In this document: positions 23,159 through 32,881 of the stretch, one piece after another
Layout of the letters: every line of letters starts with the position of its first letter
Numbering within the stretch: position 1 is the stretch's first letter
Assembly: GCA_050943575.1 (NCBI GenBank)
Contig: JBMNPL010000007.1
Coordinates: forward strand, 1-39,831
DNA length: 39,831 nucleotides
From: WRCA01 sp050943575
Lineage (GTDB): Bacteria; Pseudomonadota; Alphaproteobacteria; Rs-D84
Direction: 5' to 3'
Notes under the pieces: generated by a model
Database searches by the model: none
The model's input: the letters and a program-made list of their open reading frames with translations, nothing else
What the model was told of the DNA's origin: nothing
Program-made: the position numbers and the translations under genes

Positions 23159-25552
23159 TTATATATCAATATTGGCTTTTAATGCGTTTTCAATAATAAA
23201 ATCTCGACGTGGTTCAACAATATCCCCCATCAACATACTAACAACCTCGTCTGCTTGGGCAGCATCTGATATTTTAATCTGGAAAACATTACGATTATTA
23301 GGATCCATTGTTGTCTCCCACAATTGTTCAGAATTCATTTCTCCTAAACCTTTATATCGTTGAATTTTAATACCTTGTTTAGCATATTCAAATGCTGTAT
23401 CTAATAACTTTAATGCACCCCATATTTTTAATGACTTTGATTTTACACATAATTCAACCGGCTTAGCAAACATAGTCATCAATTCAGTTCGTCCTTGCAT
23501 ACGTTCCCATGCACGAACCTCTGATGAATCTAATTTTTCATGTGGTAAAAAGTATTTTTCTGTAACACTCCGTAAAGTTCTTGAAATTTCAATTCCAGAT
23601 TCATCTTTGAAAACTTTCCATCCACGTTCAAATTCTAATTCTTGAGAATCTAAAAACTTTTCAACATTTGATAATGATGCGCTCTCATTCGCAGCCAAAC
23701 TATCATTCAAAGCCAATGCTTCTATAAAACGTAATGGCATAATTGAAGATAATGGTTGCAATATTTGTTTCATATTTGTAATTAAACCTAGAGTACGTTT
23801 TAAATCCATACCTGTAATTTGTTCTCCGCTAGATGTATTTATCAAACCATCAGTTGCTAATTGCTCCATTAAATAATCATCCAACTCTTTCTGATCTTGT
23901 AAATAAATTTGTTGTTTTCCACGCGTTACACCATAAAGCGGTGGTTTGGCTACATAAATATATCCACGTTCAATCGCTTGGGGCATATGGCGATAAAAGA
24001 ATGTCATTAATAATGTTTGAATATGGGCACCATCCACGTCCGCGTCAGTCATAATTATAATTTTATGATATCGCATTTTTTCAATATCAAACTCTTCCTT
24101 TCCAATACCACACCCCAGCGCAGATACTAACGTTCCAATGGTTTCAGAAGCTAACATCCTATCAAAACGAACACGTTCAACATTTAAAATTTTTCCACGT
24201 AATGGTAAAATCGCTTGAAATTTTCTATCACGTCCCTGCTTTGCAGTACCACCAGCAGAATCTCCTTCAACTATAAACAATTCACAATTTTCAGGATTTT
24301 TATCAGAACATTGGGCTAACTTTCCAGAAATAACATTTATATCTGGACCTGTTTTTTTACGTGATAATTCACGTGCTTTACGGGCAGCTTCACGAGCAGT
24401 CGCAGCTTCAATAATTTTATCAATAATTATTTTTGCAACAGCTGGATTTTCATCCAAATACTCATAAAGCATTTCTGATACTGTATTTTCCACAACAGAC
24501 CTGATTTCACTGGATACCAATTTATCTTTGGTTTGACTACTGAATTTTGGATCTGGAATTTTAACACTAATAATATTTGTTAAACCTTCACGAAAATCTT
24601 CACCTGTTAAATTTAAATCTTTTTTAACACCACTATCTGCAATATACTTATTTAAAGCACGTGTAAGGCCCGCACGAAATCCCGCCAAATGTGTTCCGCC
24701 GTCTTTATTTGGAATATTATTAGTAAAACAAAGAGATGTTTCATTGTATGCTGTAGTCCATTCTAAAACAACTTCTACATAAGTATCACCAATTTCCCTT
24801 ATCATTTGAATTGGTTCTTTAGTTAATTTTTCTTTAGATTTATCCAGATAAACAGCAAAACCCTTTAACCCATCTTTTGAATGAAACTCTTTTGTCTTTT
24901 TTTCTGAACCACGTAAATCTTCAAAAACAATTTTAACATTTGCGTTTAAATACGATTGTTCACGCAACCAAGTTTCTATTGTTTCTGCACAAAACTCTGT
25001 AAATAAAAAAGTATCTTTGGATGGTAAAAAAGTTACCTCAGTCCCATGTCTATCACCACCAACTTCTTTAACTAACAAACCTGTAGTCGGTGCACCATCA
25101 GCAAAAGACATGCTGGCCTCTTTACCATCACGCCAAACACGAACTTCAAGCCAGCTAGATAATGCATTAACAACCGCTACACCCACACCATGTAAACCAC
25201 CAGAAACCTTATACGCACCACTAGTTTCATTATCAAACTTACCACCAGCATGCAATTCACACATTATTAACTCTAAAGCGCTACGACCTTCAGCATGATT
25301 GATTTCAAAAGGCATACCACGACCATTATCACGTATTGTTGCACTTCCGTCTGAATTTAATGAAATATAAACACTATCAGCATAACCAGCCATAGCCTCA
25401 TCAATAGAATTATTCACAACTTCGTAAATCATATGATGCAGACCAGAACCATCACCAACATCACCAATATACATTCCTGGGCGTTTTTTTACTGCTTCTA
25501 GCCCTTTTAAAACTTTAATCGAATCACTTGTATAATTATTTTCAACTGTCAT
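23159..25552 (-). CDS. gyrB: DNA gyrase subunit B
   Basis: 797 residues, the full length for the short-form (non-gammaproteobacterial) subunit. The GHKL ATPase domain has VVNNSIDEAMAGY, IRDNGRGMP and SGGLHGVGVAVVNALS. The transducer follows, then the TOPRIM domain with LFIVEGDSAGGTAKQGRDR and IMTDADVDGAHI. The C-terminus ends with QRYKGLGEMNSEQLWETTMDP. Together with GyrA it introduces negative supercoils. QLWETTMDP with KIQRYKGLGEMN supports GyrB over ParE. Start ATG at 25552 has an AAGGAA site. It is first in a minus-strand run with the MazG-like, HhH-GPD and ung genes and divergent from the RusA-like gene. Confidence 0.97.
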   Translation of the reverse strand: MTVENNYTSDSIKVLKGLEAVKKRPGMYIGDVGDGSGLHHMIYEVVNNSIDEAMAGYADSVYISLNSDGSATIRDNGRGMPFEINHAEGRSALELIMCELHAGGKFDNETSGAYKVSGGLHGVGVAVVNALSSWLEVRVWRDGKEASMSFADGAPTTGLLVKEVGGDRHGTEVTFLPSKDTFLFTEFCAETIETWLREQSYLNANVKIVFEDLRGSEKKTKEFHSKDGLKGFAVYLDKSKEKLTKEPIQMIREIGDTYVEVVLEWTTAYNETSLCFTNNIPNKDGGTHLAGFRAGLTRALNKYIADSGVKKDLNLTGEDFREGLTNIISVKIPDPKFSSQTKDKLVSSEIRSVVENTVSEMLYEYLDENPAVAKIIIDKIIEAATAREAARKARELSRKKTGPDINVISGKLAQCSDKNPENCELFIVEGDSAGGTAKQGRDRKFQAILPLRGKILNVERVRFDRMLASETIGTLVSALGCGIGKEEFDIEKMRYHKIIIMTDADVDGAHIQTLLMTFFYRHMPQAIERGYIYVAKPPLYGVTRGKQQIYLQDQKELDDYLMEQLATDGLINTSSGEQITGMDLKRTLGLITNMKQILQPLSSIMPLRFIEALALNDSLAANESASLSNVEKFLDSQELEFERGWKVFKDESGIEISRTLRSVTEKYFLPHEKLDSSEVRAWERMQGRTELMTMFAKPVELCVKSKSLKIWGALKLLDTAFEYAKQGIKIQRYKGLGEMNSEQLWETTMDPNNRNVFQIKISDAAQADEVVSMLMGDIVEPRRDFIIENALKANIDI

Positions 25553-25623
25553 AAAATCTTTCCTTTTTTAACCTGTAAAATATAGCAATTTATGATATAA
25601 TTAGCAAGGAAAAAGAGGTAAAA

Positions 25624-26199
25624 ATGAAGTTTAAATTGTTATATTTCGGAGATTTACGAGTCAATCCAAGAAAACGTTCTCAACACGTCGCAAATATAAG
25701 AATGCAAATTCATCCACAACTTAAAAGACTAGTTGAAAATAGTCCTTGGAACAACCTTCAAAAATACATGATGCCAAACCCGACAAAAAGCCCAATTTCT
25801 ACAAGACATATCGGTGGTATAGATTGGAATCCGATAATTACACCAAATCTTAAATTATTAGCAGAATTAGATATATTATTATTACACCCTGAAATTGTCG
25901 GATTAGCACGAACCGATGTGGATAATCGTACAAAAACATTGCTAGATGCCCTGCGCAGACCGCAAAACGAACATGAGATTGGTGAAAACACTCCAAAAAA
26001 TATTGGTCCTATTTATACCTTATTAGACGACGATCATTTAGTCACAAAAATTTCTGTTAATACTAGTCACTTATTAAGTCCTGAACTTTTCGGACAACCA
26101 ATAATAACCAAAGATGGTGAAGAAAAAGTGTTTTTAGTAATAGATGTTAATGTACGAGTAGCCGAGGGTAATTTAGAAAATCTACCCTTTATGGTATAA
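25624..26199 (+). CDS. RusA-like fold protein, possible Holliday-junction resolvase relative
   Basis: 191 residues behind an AGAGGT ribosome site, transcribed away from gyrB. Two acidic motifs suggest a RusA-like endonuclease core: RTDVDNRTKTLLDAL (about residues 99-113) and LLDDDHLVTKISV (about 136-148). RusA has the same order, a DxDN..K..LDAL motif, then an acidic DD before a strand. RusA cleaves four-way DNA junctions and is often phage-derived. This protein is longer than RusA (about 120) and has N- and C-terminal additions I do not recognise, so activity is uncertain. It is a single gene, convergent with fabG. No prophage remnant adjoins it. Confidence 0.5.
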   Translation: MKFKLLYFGDLRVNPRKRSQHVANIRMQIHPQLKRLVENSPWNNLQKYMMPNPTKSPISTRHIGGIDWNPIITPNLKLLAELDILLLHPEIVGLARTDVDNRTKTLLDALRRPQNEHEIGENTPKNIGPIYTLLDDDHLVTKISVNTSHLLSPELFGQPIITKDGEEKVFLVIDVNVRVAEGNLENLPFMV

Positions 26200-26223
26200 A
26201 AAACTAAATATAATACACAAACA

Positions 26224-26949
26224 CTAAAACCTTGCTAATCCACCATTTACATGAATTGTTTGTCCTGTTATATATGACGCTTCATCAGACGCTAAAAACA
26301 ATGCTATATTTGCAACATCTGCTGGTTCTCCAAATCTTCCGGCTGGGATTTGTTTTAAATACTCGTTTTTTAACTCATCAGTTAAAATGTCTGTCATCGG
26401 AGTTTTTATAAATCCTGGAGCAATACAATTCGCAGTTATATTTCGTGATGCAACTTCAGCTGCTATAGATTTTGTTAATGCAATTATTCCGCCCTTTGAT
26501 GCCGCATAATTTGCCTGACCTGGACCACCAATCGCACCAATAACTGATGCCATATTGATAATACGTCCAAATCTGTTTTTTATCATAGGCATTATAGCCG
26601 CACGACAAAGTTGAAAACTTGCACGCAGATTTGTATTTATAACATCATCAAATTGCTCATCAGTCATACGCATCAAAAGAGTATCTTTTGTTATACCAGC
26701 ATTATTAACCAAAATATCAATTTTACCGGCTTTTTCAACAGTTTCTTTAATTAATCTGTCTGCTTCACCTGATTTTGATACATCTGATGCGATAGTTAAA
26801 AATTCATTACCTAATTCTTTTAATTTTTCTTCATTACGACCGGTAACAACAACTTTTGCACCCATTTTATAAAATGTGCGCGCTATTGCTTCGCCGATTC
26901 CACCTGTGGCACCCGTTATAAGTGCAACTTTTTCTTTTAATAAAAACAT
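26224..26949 (-). CDS. fabG: 3-oxoacyl-ACP reductase
   Basis: Short-chain dehydrogenase that reduces beta-ketoacyl-ACP with NADPH in fatty-acid elongation. It shows the cofactor motif GATGGIG (13-19), VNNAG (81-85), N107 and the catalytic S135-Y148-K152 set (YAASK). The C-terminal stretch DEASYITGQTIHVNGG is typical of FabG. 241 residues is the standard length. It follows fabD by 25 bp and ends the long minus-strand run that begins at the LPLAT gene. The adjacency to fabD supports FabG over other reductases. Confidence 0.95.
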   Translation of the reverse strand: MFLLKEKVALITGATGGIGEAIARTFYKMGAKVVVTGRNEEKLKELGNEFLTIASDVSKSGEADRLIKETVEKAGKIDILVNNAGITKDTLLMRMTDEQFDDVINTNLRASFQLCRAAIMPMIKNRFGRIINMASVIGAIGGPGQANYAASKGGIIALTKSIAAEVASRNITANCIAPGFIKTPMTDILTDELKNEYLKQIPAGRFGEPADVANIALFLASDEASYITGQTIHVNGGLARF

Positions 26950-26974
26950 ATTTTTACCTTTATATTTATTGTTA

Positions 26975-27886
26975 TTATATTTCCATTTTGTTTGCTAATA
27001 ATTCTGGAACAATTCGTTTAGTTAATCCTGTTAAAACATTACCTGGACCAACTTCTACCGTTTCTTGAATACCTAATTCAGGCAATCTTAAAATTGTTTC
27101 ACGCCAACGAACACCATGTGTAATTTGATAAATTAACGCTTCTTTAATTTCTTTTATATCTGTCATTGGTTTTGTTGTTTTGTTAGAAATTAATGGAATT
27201 GCTGGTGTATTTATATCAATTTTATCTAAAGCTTCTTTCATTTCAATAACGACTGGTTCCATTAATCTGGAATGCGGTGGTACTGATAATGGTAATAACA
27301 TTGCACGTTTTGCACCTGCTTCTTTTGCTATATCCATAGCATATAAAATTGTTTGTTTTCCGCCTGAAATTATAACCTGACCTGGAGCATTATCATTCGC
27401 CACATCCGCAACATTAAAACAATCTGATGATATTTTACTTTCTGCAGTTTTACAAATATCTTTTACCTTATCAATTTCAAGTCCTAATATTACAGCCATT
27501 GCGCCTTTACCTAGTGGTACTGCACGTTGCATTGAATCACCACGTAAACGTAATAATTTTGCAGTATCAGAAATGCTGATTGAACCAGCTGCACATAAAG
27601 CAGTATATTCTCCTAATGAATGACCTGCTACATACTTTACATAATCTGGTAATCCGCCAAAAGCACGCAACATTGCAATAGAAGTTGCAAATATAGCCGG
27701 TTGAACATTTGTAGTCATTGTTAATTCTTCAATTGGACCATTAAAAATTAAATCTGATAATTTTTGTCCTAATGCAGAATCAACCTCATCAAAAACTTCA
27801 CGTGCAGCATTGTTATTATCATATAAGTCTTTTCCCATACCAACAACTTGGGAACCCTGACCTGGAAAAATAAATATAGAAGACAT
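26975..27886 (-). CDS. fabD: malonyl-CoA:ACP transacylase
   Basis: Loads malonyl groups on acyl carrier protein for fatty-acid synthesis. The N-terminal FPGQGSQ, the nucleophile motif AGHSLGEYTAL (S90), and the later PLSVPPHSRLM with the catalytic-type His are intact, as is the C-terminal VEVGPGNVLTGL. 303 residues matches the family. An AGAGGT ribosome site precedes the ATG. The pil genes end 70 bp upstream on the same strand. I see no strong promoter in that gap, so read-through from the pilus genes is possible. Confidence 0.96.
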   Translation of the reverse strand: MSSIFIFPGQGSQVVGMGKDLYDNNNAAREVFDEVDSALGQKLSDLIFNGPIEELTMTTNVQPAIFATSIAMLRAFGGLPDYVKYVAGHSLGEYTALCAAGSISISDTAKLLRLRGDSMQRAVPLGKGAMAVILGLEIDKVKDICKTAESKISSDCFNVADVANDNAPGQVIISGGKQTILYAMDIAKEAGAKRAMLLPLSVPPHSRLMEPVVIEMKEALDKIDINTPAIPLISNKTTKPMTDIKEIKEALIYQITHGVRWRETILRLPELGIQETVEVGPGNVLTGLTKRIVPELLANKMEI

Positions 27887-27956
27887 TTGTACCTCTTTTA
27901 AGAATTTATAGCAAAAAATAGGCTAATAATCAATAATCATTGTGTTTGTATATAAA

Positions 27957-29030
27957 CTAAGAAAACATTGAGGTAATCTGATCTTGCATTTCAAAAGTTC
28001 CAAAAACAACCCACGCTATCACAATCGAAATTAATAAAACTCCGATTGAACTCATTATATTTGAAATGTTTTCCATTTTACGTACAGAAGAATCTAGATA
28101 ATCATTAGCAATCTTTGATAAATTTTGATCAAAATTATTCATATCTGCATAAATTACCAAGTCTCCGATTATTTCATCATTCGGAAAATGTGCCCCTGTA
28201 TTATTTAATGCACGACCTAAATTATCACCATTAGAAATATTTTGTAAAGTATGTTCTAAAATATCTTTTAAATAATTACCAGAATTGTCCGCTAATATTT
28301 TTATTGATACTGGTAAAGAACCACCTGATTGAACCATAGCCGCCAAAGACATCATCCAGCCAACAGATATAAATATTTTATATAATGACCATGGCGGAAA
28401 AAAGTCAAACAAAAACCTTAATTTACCAGACCAATTCGCCAAAGAAATCCAAATAACAACAAAAATCCCGATTATTCCAAATAAAACTATATGCCAATAA
28501 TTGCTTACAAAATTTGATGTTGAAACTAAAGAAGCCGCTGCTCCGCGCCAAATTATTTCACCACCAGCTGCTTCAGTTAATGGTGGAACTAAATAAACCC
28601 CAACTGCCACAATAATTAAAAATGTTAATATTAACAAAACGGCCGGATATAGTAACGCATCTTTCATTGATTTTTTTATTTTAACAATACCTTCACCAAC
28701 ACGAACAACATTATCAAGTGCGATTGATAATTTAGAAATATCGCCAACAGTCATCATTAATGTTTCAAATTGTGGCGCCCAACTACGTACAGCTTCTGGA
28801 AAAGACATTCCTTGTTCTAAATTGTCACGCCAAGCATTTATAACTATTGCAAATGGCTCTGATGGTTTTGTGCCATTTTTACTCTCAATTGCATAAATTC
28901 TATCCAACGCATCCATTAAAGTAAAATCATTTCGCAACATTGATGCTAATTTACGATACAACCCCATACGTTTGGTAGATTCTAAACGAAATATAAATTT
29001 TGCATAAAAAATATCTAATTTTGTTGCCAT
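27957..29030 (-). CDS. pilR: type IVb pilus inner-membrane platform protein (R64 PilR/GspF family)
   Basis: Polytopic platform of a type IVb pilus that couples the assembly ATPase to pilin. It shows the GspF-type duplicated cytoplasmic helical domains and hydrophobic segments (LLYPAVLLILTFLIIVAVGV; HIVLFGIIGIFVVIWI; a C-terminal VLLISIVIAWVVFGTF). I start it at the ATG at 29028-29030 (MATKLDIFY), 4 bp after the pilQ stop, rather than at the longer frame from 29057 that overlaps pilQ. That gives 357 residues, close to plasmid R64 PilR. Gene order O2-P-Q-R matches R64. The next pil genes (S onward) are not here; fabD follows. Confidence 0.88.
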   Translation of the reverse strand: MATKLDIFYAKFIFRLESTKRMGLYRKLASMLRNDFTLMDALDRIYAIESKNGTKPSEPFAIVINAWRDNLEQGMSFPEAVRSWAPQFETLMMTVGDISKLSIALDNVVRVGEGIVKIKKSMKDALLYPAVLLILTFLIIVAVGVYLVPPLTEAAGGEIIWRGAAASLVSTSNFVSNYWHIVLFGIIGIFVVIWISLANWSGKLRFLFDFFPPWSLYKIFISVGWMMSLAAMVQSGGSLPVSIKILADNSGNYLKDILEHTLQNISNGDNLGRALNNTGAHFPNDEIIGDLVIYADMNNFDQNLSKIANDYLDSSVRKMENISNIMSSIGVLLISIVIAWVVFGTFEMQDQITSMFS

Positions 29031-29034
29031 AATA

Positions 29035-30678
29035 TTAATATACACTTGGTTGATCAAGTAGCCCCACCCAACGCTCTAATTCTTCTACGCCGATTATCCC
29101 ACTTAACATCAATTCCATAGCTGCTTCTTTTAATGTCCGTCCATCTAATTCTTCTATCCAATATTTTACAGCATCTGAAGTTTTGCCAGATAAAGTAAGT
29201 TCTAAAAATTTATTATCAGTAATTATAATTTCACCGGCTTTTATGCGTCCAACTGTTCCTTTATTAGAACAATGCTCGCAACCATCCCCCCGAAAATAAA
29301 TTTGTGATAATCCTAGTTTGCCAAAAGCATCTAAAACACGTTTGTATGCAGGATGTTCTGGTGATTTTAATATTTTTTTTCTACAATATGGGCATAATTT
29401 TTTAAATAAACGCATAGAAATTAAACCGCGCATCATTGTTTCATCTTTTAATTTAAAACTCTCAACCCCGATATCTAATAAACGTGTCAATGCTGCCATA
29501 GCAGAATTGGCATGCAACGTTGTCCAAACTGCATGACCAGATAATGCACCTTTGACAGTTAACTGTGCCGCTGATGAAGTTCTTATTTCACCAACCATTA
29601 AAACATCCGGATCACTTCTTAATGCTGATTGTAATGCTTCAGTAAATTTGTCTTCACGTTGTTCTTCGTTATTTACATTTACAACTGGAATTTGATGGCT
29701 ACCAAAAATTTTTCTTTCTGCCGGATCTTCTATAGTAATCAAATTAATTTCATAATTCCGTTCTTTTAACATTAAAGACATATTTTGAAATAAAGTTGTT
29801 GATTTACCACTGCTGGTTGGTCCTGCAACAACAACTAAACCGGTTGGGAATGATCGTAAACGCATTAAAAGATTTCGTTCATATTCACCAAATTCTTGTT
29901 CTGTTTTAATCGTATCTGCTGGATTATCGTATAACAAACGCATAACTACATATCTGCTACCAAATGCGATCGGATTAAATTGCATACGAACACCCATAAT
30001 ACCTGCCGGCAAATACAAATTTTTTGTTCCACGTAATGGTGTTCTTCCGTCTTTTTGAGCACTTTGATATTCGTTTTGTGCGTAATTAGAACTAGATTGA
30101 TCAGCTGACGCAAATGCTGCACGAATAAAAGATTCCCCCCATTCAGAACTATATTCCAAAACAGATTGTATACTACCATCTATACGAAAATAAATTGTGG
30201 TTTGATCCGCGACTTCTATATGAATATCTGAAACTTTCATTGATGCTGCACGCGCAATTATATCAACAAAATTTTTTTGCATCCGATTATCATAATACAA
30301 TGGTGCACGTGATGTAGTGCCAGATGTTTTAGTTTTGTTAAATCTATAAATCACTGATATTAACCCCAAATCAGTATACAAAGGTTCTTTAATTGAACGT
30401 TTTTCTTTTTTTAACAATTCAAGAAATGCAATAACTCGACCATCATAACGATGTGTTCTAGAAATAACAATTTCACCACCAGAAAAATATGCTAAAAGAT
30501 TTTGAGTGTCTTTTGTAGTTCCTAAAACTTCGCCTGTTGCTGTTAAAAGAGTATTGCCATCATAAAAAAGACGTTCTAATATTTCTTTTTGGGATAACGT
30601 GGCAATATCTTCCGAAACAGATAAATCTCCGTTATTTATAACATTTGTTTCCTTATCAAGATTTTTATCTGCAACCAT
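29035..30678 (-). CDS. pilQ: type IVb pilus assembly ATPase (R64 PilQ/GspE family)
   Basis: Secretion ATPase that powers pilus assembly. Walker A is GPTSSGKSTT (about residues 285-294). An Asp box lies in LITIEDPAE, Walker B in DPDVLMVGEIR, and a His box in GHAVWTTLHAN. A four-Cys zinc-type element follows (CPYCRKK and CEHCSNK), as in GspE/PilB. 547 residues. It starts 8 bp after pilP and is followed by the platform gene. The name follows R64 nomenclature, where PilQ is the ATPase, not the secretin of other systems. Confidence 0.93.
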   Translation of the reverse strand: MVADKNLDKETNVINNGDLSVSEDIATLSQKEILERLFYDGNTLLTATGEVLGTTKDTQNLLAYFSGGEIVISRTHRYDGRVIAFLELLKKEKRSIKEPLYTDLGLISVIYRFNKTKTSGTTSRAPLYYDNRMQKNFVDIIARAASMKVSDIHIEVADQTTIYFRIDGSIQSVLEYSSEWGESFIRAAFASADQSSSNYAQNEYQSAQKDGRTPLRGTKNLYLPAGIMGVRMQFNPIAFGSRYVVMRLLYDNPADTIKTEQEFGEYERNLLMRLRSFPTGLVVVAGPTSSGKSTTLFQNMSLMLKERNYEINLITIEDPAERKIFGSHQIPVVNVNNEEQREDKFTEALQSALRSDPDVLMVGEIRTSSAAQLTVKGALSGHAVWTTLHANSAMAALTRLLDIGVESFKLKDETMMRGLISMRLFKKLCPYCRKKILKSPEHPAYKRVLDAFGKLGLSQIYFRGDGCEHCSNKGTVGRIKAGEIIITDNKFLELTLSGKTSDAVKYWIEELDGRTLKEAAMELMLSGIIGVEELERWVGLLDQPSVY

Positions 30679-30686
30679 ATTGATTT

Positions 30687-31292
30687 TTATTGACTAAAAT
30701 TAACCCCAATAGTTTGCTTTTCTCCATCCTTGGATAAAACAATACCTTCATCTAAAGAAATTCCATCAATTGTATATCCATCTAATTCTTTACCCACAGA
30801 AATTTTCTTTCTCTGTCCTGTTTTATTATCTTCTATTGTTGCTATTAGTTGTCGCCCTGCACCAATAATTTCTATCAGTCTATATTTTTCTTGAATATCC
30901 AAAGATTCTTTTTCTGCCCCTGCAGAATTATCATTAGAAACTTGCATTTGATTTATATTATATTTTTGAGCTTCTAATTTTTGTTTTTCTAAATCTAAAC
31001 GTTGACGTTCTAATTCTATCGCTTGTATTTGGGCAGCTTCGGCACCTTTTATAGATTCAATTTCATTTTTAATTCTTGCTCTTTCTGCTTTCATCCTATC
31101 CATATCTAATTGCATTTGGGCGTTTTCTTTTTCTAACTGCCACAAAACTTTCTTTTGTTCCAAATCAGTAATTTTTTCAAACATAGATCCAGACGGATCA
31201 TATTTGTCCGCATTTACATTTACATCTGCAATTACAGATATTGGAAAGATTACAGAAATAATTATAAAAATTTTTATCATTTTATTTTGCAT
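30687..31292 (-). CDS. pilP: type IVb pilus biogenesis protein PilP (R64 type)
   Basis: 201 residues: a signal peptide (hydrophobic core about 7-20, cleavage near VIADV), a long charged coiled coil (about 40-115) rich in Glu, Lys and Gln, then a small beta domain (LIEIIGAGRQLIATIEDNK ... GYTIDGISLDEG), the layout of R64-family PilP. It is periplasmic and thought to bridge inner-membrane PilO and the outer-membrane secretin. I keep the upstream ATG (31290-31292), which overlaps the pilO2 gene by 11 bp, because GAGG stands 9 nt before it; the ATG four codons later has no ribosome site. Confidence 0.85.
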   Translation of the reverse strand: MQNKMIKIFIIISVIFPISVIADVNVNADKYDPSGSMFEKITDLEQKKVLWQLEKENAQMQLDMDRMKAERARIKNEIESIKGAEAAQIQAIELERQRLDLEKQKLEAQKYNINQMQVSNDNSAGAEKESLDIQEKYRLIEIIGAGRQLIATIEDNKTGQRKKISVGKELDGYTIDGISLDEGIVLSKDGEKQTIGVNFSQ

Positions 31293-32532
31293 AGATTTTC
31301 ACCTCATAGTTCCATGTGCGAGAACGCGCATCCCATTTAACAGATGATAAAAACATAGGACTAAGCCCGTCAAATATTTTTATAAATTCATCTGGTTTTA
31401 ATTTAGAATTTGTATTTGCTATAACAATATTTACTGTTTTTATTATATCACCCTGCCCGACCGTTTCTATCTCAGATCTTATATTTACTAATTCACCTAT
31501 TTTTTGAAATGCATTGTTTACATAAAAAATAATATCTTTCGAAGTATGTTTTAAATGATTATTTTCTACCGACTGTAAAGGCGTTAAATTAATATTTATA
31601 ATTACATTTGAATCAGTGTTTTCTGTGATAGAAACTTGTTCTCCCATTAAAGAATTTATAGAATTGTATAAATTTTCTAATGTGCCATATGTACGATTAA
31701 AAATTGCTTTTACTGTATAATTATCACAAATTACACTCTGTTGTATCCATCCAGAAATAGGCTGCATAACAAACCCTATTGATCGCCAACACTGGTCCGC
31801 ACGCAAATATGGATCCGGTAAATTATCATAAGGCATCGGAACAACTTCTGGTTGTTCTATTTCTTTTAATTCTTCTTTTTTTTCAGCCAGTTGTCTTTTA
31901 TATTCTTCTAAAACCTGTTGATTTATTTGAACTTGTTGCGCACGTGGCGCAAATGCTTCTATTATTGGCTCACTAAACAAATACCAAATACCAAATGCTG
32001 CTATGCAAAAAATAATCAAAGATAATATATTACCAAAAGCACTACTTATCGGTATTAAGTTTTGTTTGGAAATTCCAGTAATAATACTACGTAATGGTTT
32101 TTCTATTGCACCAGGTACATTCCAAGAACCTGACGCAATGATTATATCCCAATCTGGTAATGCTGTTAAATTTGCAAATTCTTTTTTTGCATCTGATTCT
32201 GATGAAATTAATTTATCAAATATTATAATATTATTTCTAACACCAATTATCCAAAAACCTTGGGGAGTAAAAAATTCTGCTAAAAAAGAATTGTATTCAG
32301 AAAAATGATTTATTACTTCAATTGCGGCTATTTTCATTCCTCTACGATGCCGCAATGCACGAGAACCTATACCAACCATTGATCTAAATTCGGTATAAAA
32401 TTTTACACTGCCTGAGATTTGTTTAGATAATTGTTTTGCAAAATTATGTGGATTTTGACCAACAGGCAAAGGCTGCCAAAACAGACCAACTGCGTATTTT
32501 TTGCGATCAACGGTTATTAGACCATTTGCCAA
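31282..32532 (-). CDS. pilO: type IVb pilus accessory protein PilO2
   Basis: 416 residues with a cytoplasmic N-terminal domain (VGLFWQPLP, FYTEFRSMVGIGSRA), one central transmembrane helix (about 168-186, SLIIFCIAAFGIWYLF) and a periplasmic C-terminal region. This is the R64 PilO (PilO2) architecture. The start is a TTG (32530-32532) supported by a strong GGAGGGG ribosome site 5-6 nt away. The nearby ATG at 32523-32525 is out of frame. It begins the pil run, 30 bp after a small lipoprotein gene and within the lpx transcription direction. The family fit is good; the exact role of PilO2 in assembly is not well defined. Confidence 0.83.
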   Translation of the reverse strand: MANGLITVDRKKYAVGLFWQPLPVGQNPHNFAKQLSKQISGSVKFYTEFRSMVGIGSRALRHRRGMKIAAIEVINHFSEYNSFLAEFFTPQGFWIIGVRNNIIIFDKLISSESDAKKEFANLTALPDWDIIIASGSWNVPGAIEKPLRSIITGISKQNLIPISSAFGNILSLIIFCIAAFGIWYLFSEPIIEAFAPRAQQVQINQQVLEEYKRQLAEKKEELKEIEQPEVVPMPYDNLPDPYLRADQCWRSIGFVMQPISGWIQQSVICDNYTVKAIFNRTYGTLENLYNSINSLMGEQVSITENTDSNVIININLTPLQSVENNHLKHTSKDIIFYVNNAFQKIGELVNIRSEIETVGQGDIIKTVNIVIANTNSKLKPDEFIKIFDGLSPMFLSSVKWDARSRTWNYEVKIYAK

Positions 32533-32535
32533 AAT

Positions 32536-32542
32536 CCCCTCC
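32536..32542 (-). promoter_or_regulatory. strong ribosome binding site for the TTG start of pilO
   Basis: GGAGGGG on the minus strand, 3 to 9 nt upstream of TTG at 32530-32532. It decides the non-ATG start of pilO. Confidence 0.75.
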
Positions 32543-32562
32543 GTTTTTTATAATTATACAAA

Positions 32563-32880
32563 TTATTTAGCAAACGGGCAATCATAAACATTTGCTGTAA
32601 TTGCATAATAATATTCTGGCGCAAACATTTTCCATTCATTTTGATGTTTTTCATTTTTTGTTATAAAAAAGGAATTACCACCTTTTTTAGCAATTTGATT
32701 TTCTACATAACGAATTGCATCACCTTCGGAATAAAAATTGGCATCCGCATCCATTGTATATAACAAAGTACAATTTTGTGGCTCAGATTTTAATCGAATT
32801 AAATTTCCAGATTCTGATTTAACATAATTTGTACATGCTGTTGTTAAAAACAAAATTGATATTAATAAATATTTTTTCAT
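32563..32880 (-). CDS. small outer-membrane-type lipoprotein, DUF4156-like
   Basis: 105 residues from the ATG at 32878-32880, which has a near-perfect GGAGGA ribosome site; the longer frame from 32919 lies inside lpxC and is not preferred. The signal sequence ends in the lipobox LTTAC with Cys near residue 17. The mature part has LKSEPQNCTLLYTM, DADANFYSEGDAI and NQIAKKGGNSFFIT, plus a Cys near the C-terminus that may pair with the one in QNC. This pattern matches DUF4156/RcsF-like small lipoproteins. It is separated from the lpxC stop by a single base, so translation is coupled to lipid A synthesis genes. An envelope-stress or sensor role is possible but unproven. Confidence 0.75.
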   Translation of the reverse strand: MKKYLLISILFLTTACTNYVKSESGNLIRLKSEPQNCTLLYTMDADANFYSEGDAIRYVENQIAKKGGNSFFITKNEKHQNEWKMFAPEYYYAITANVYDCPFAK

Positions 32881-32881
32881 T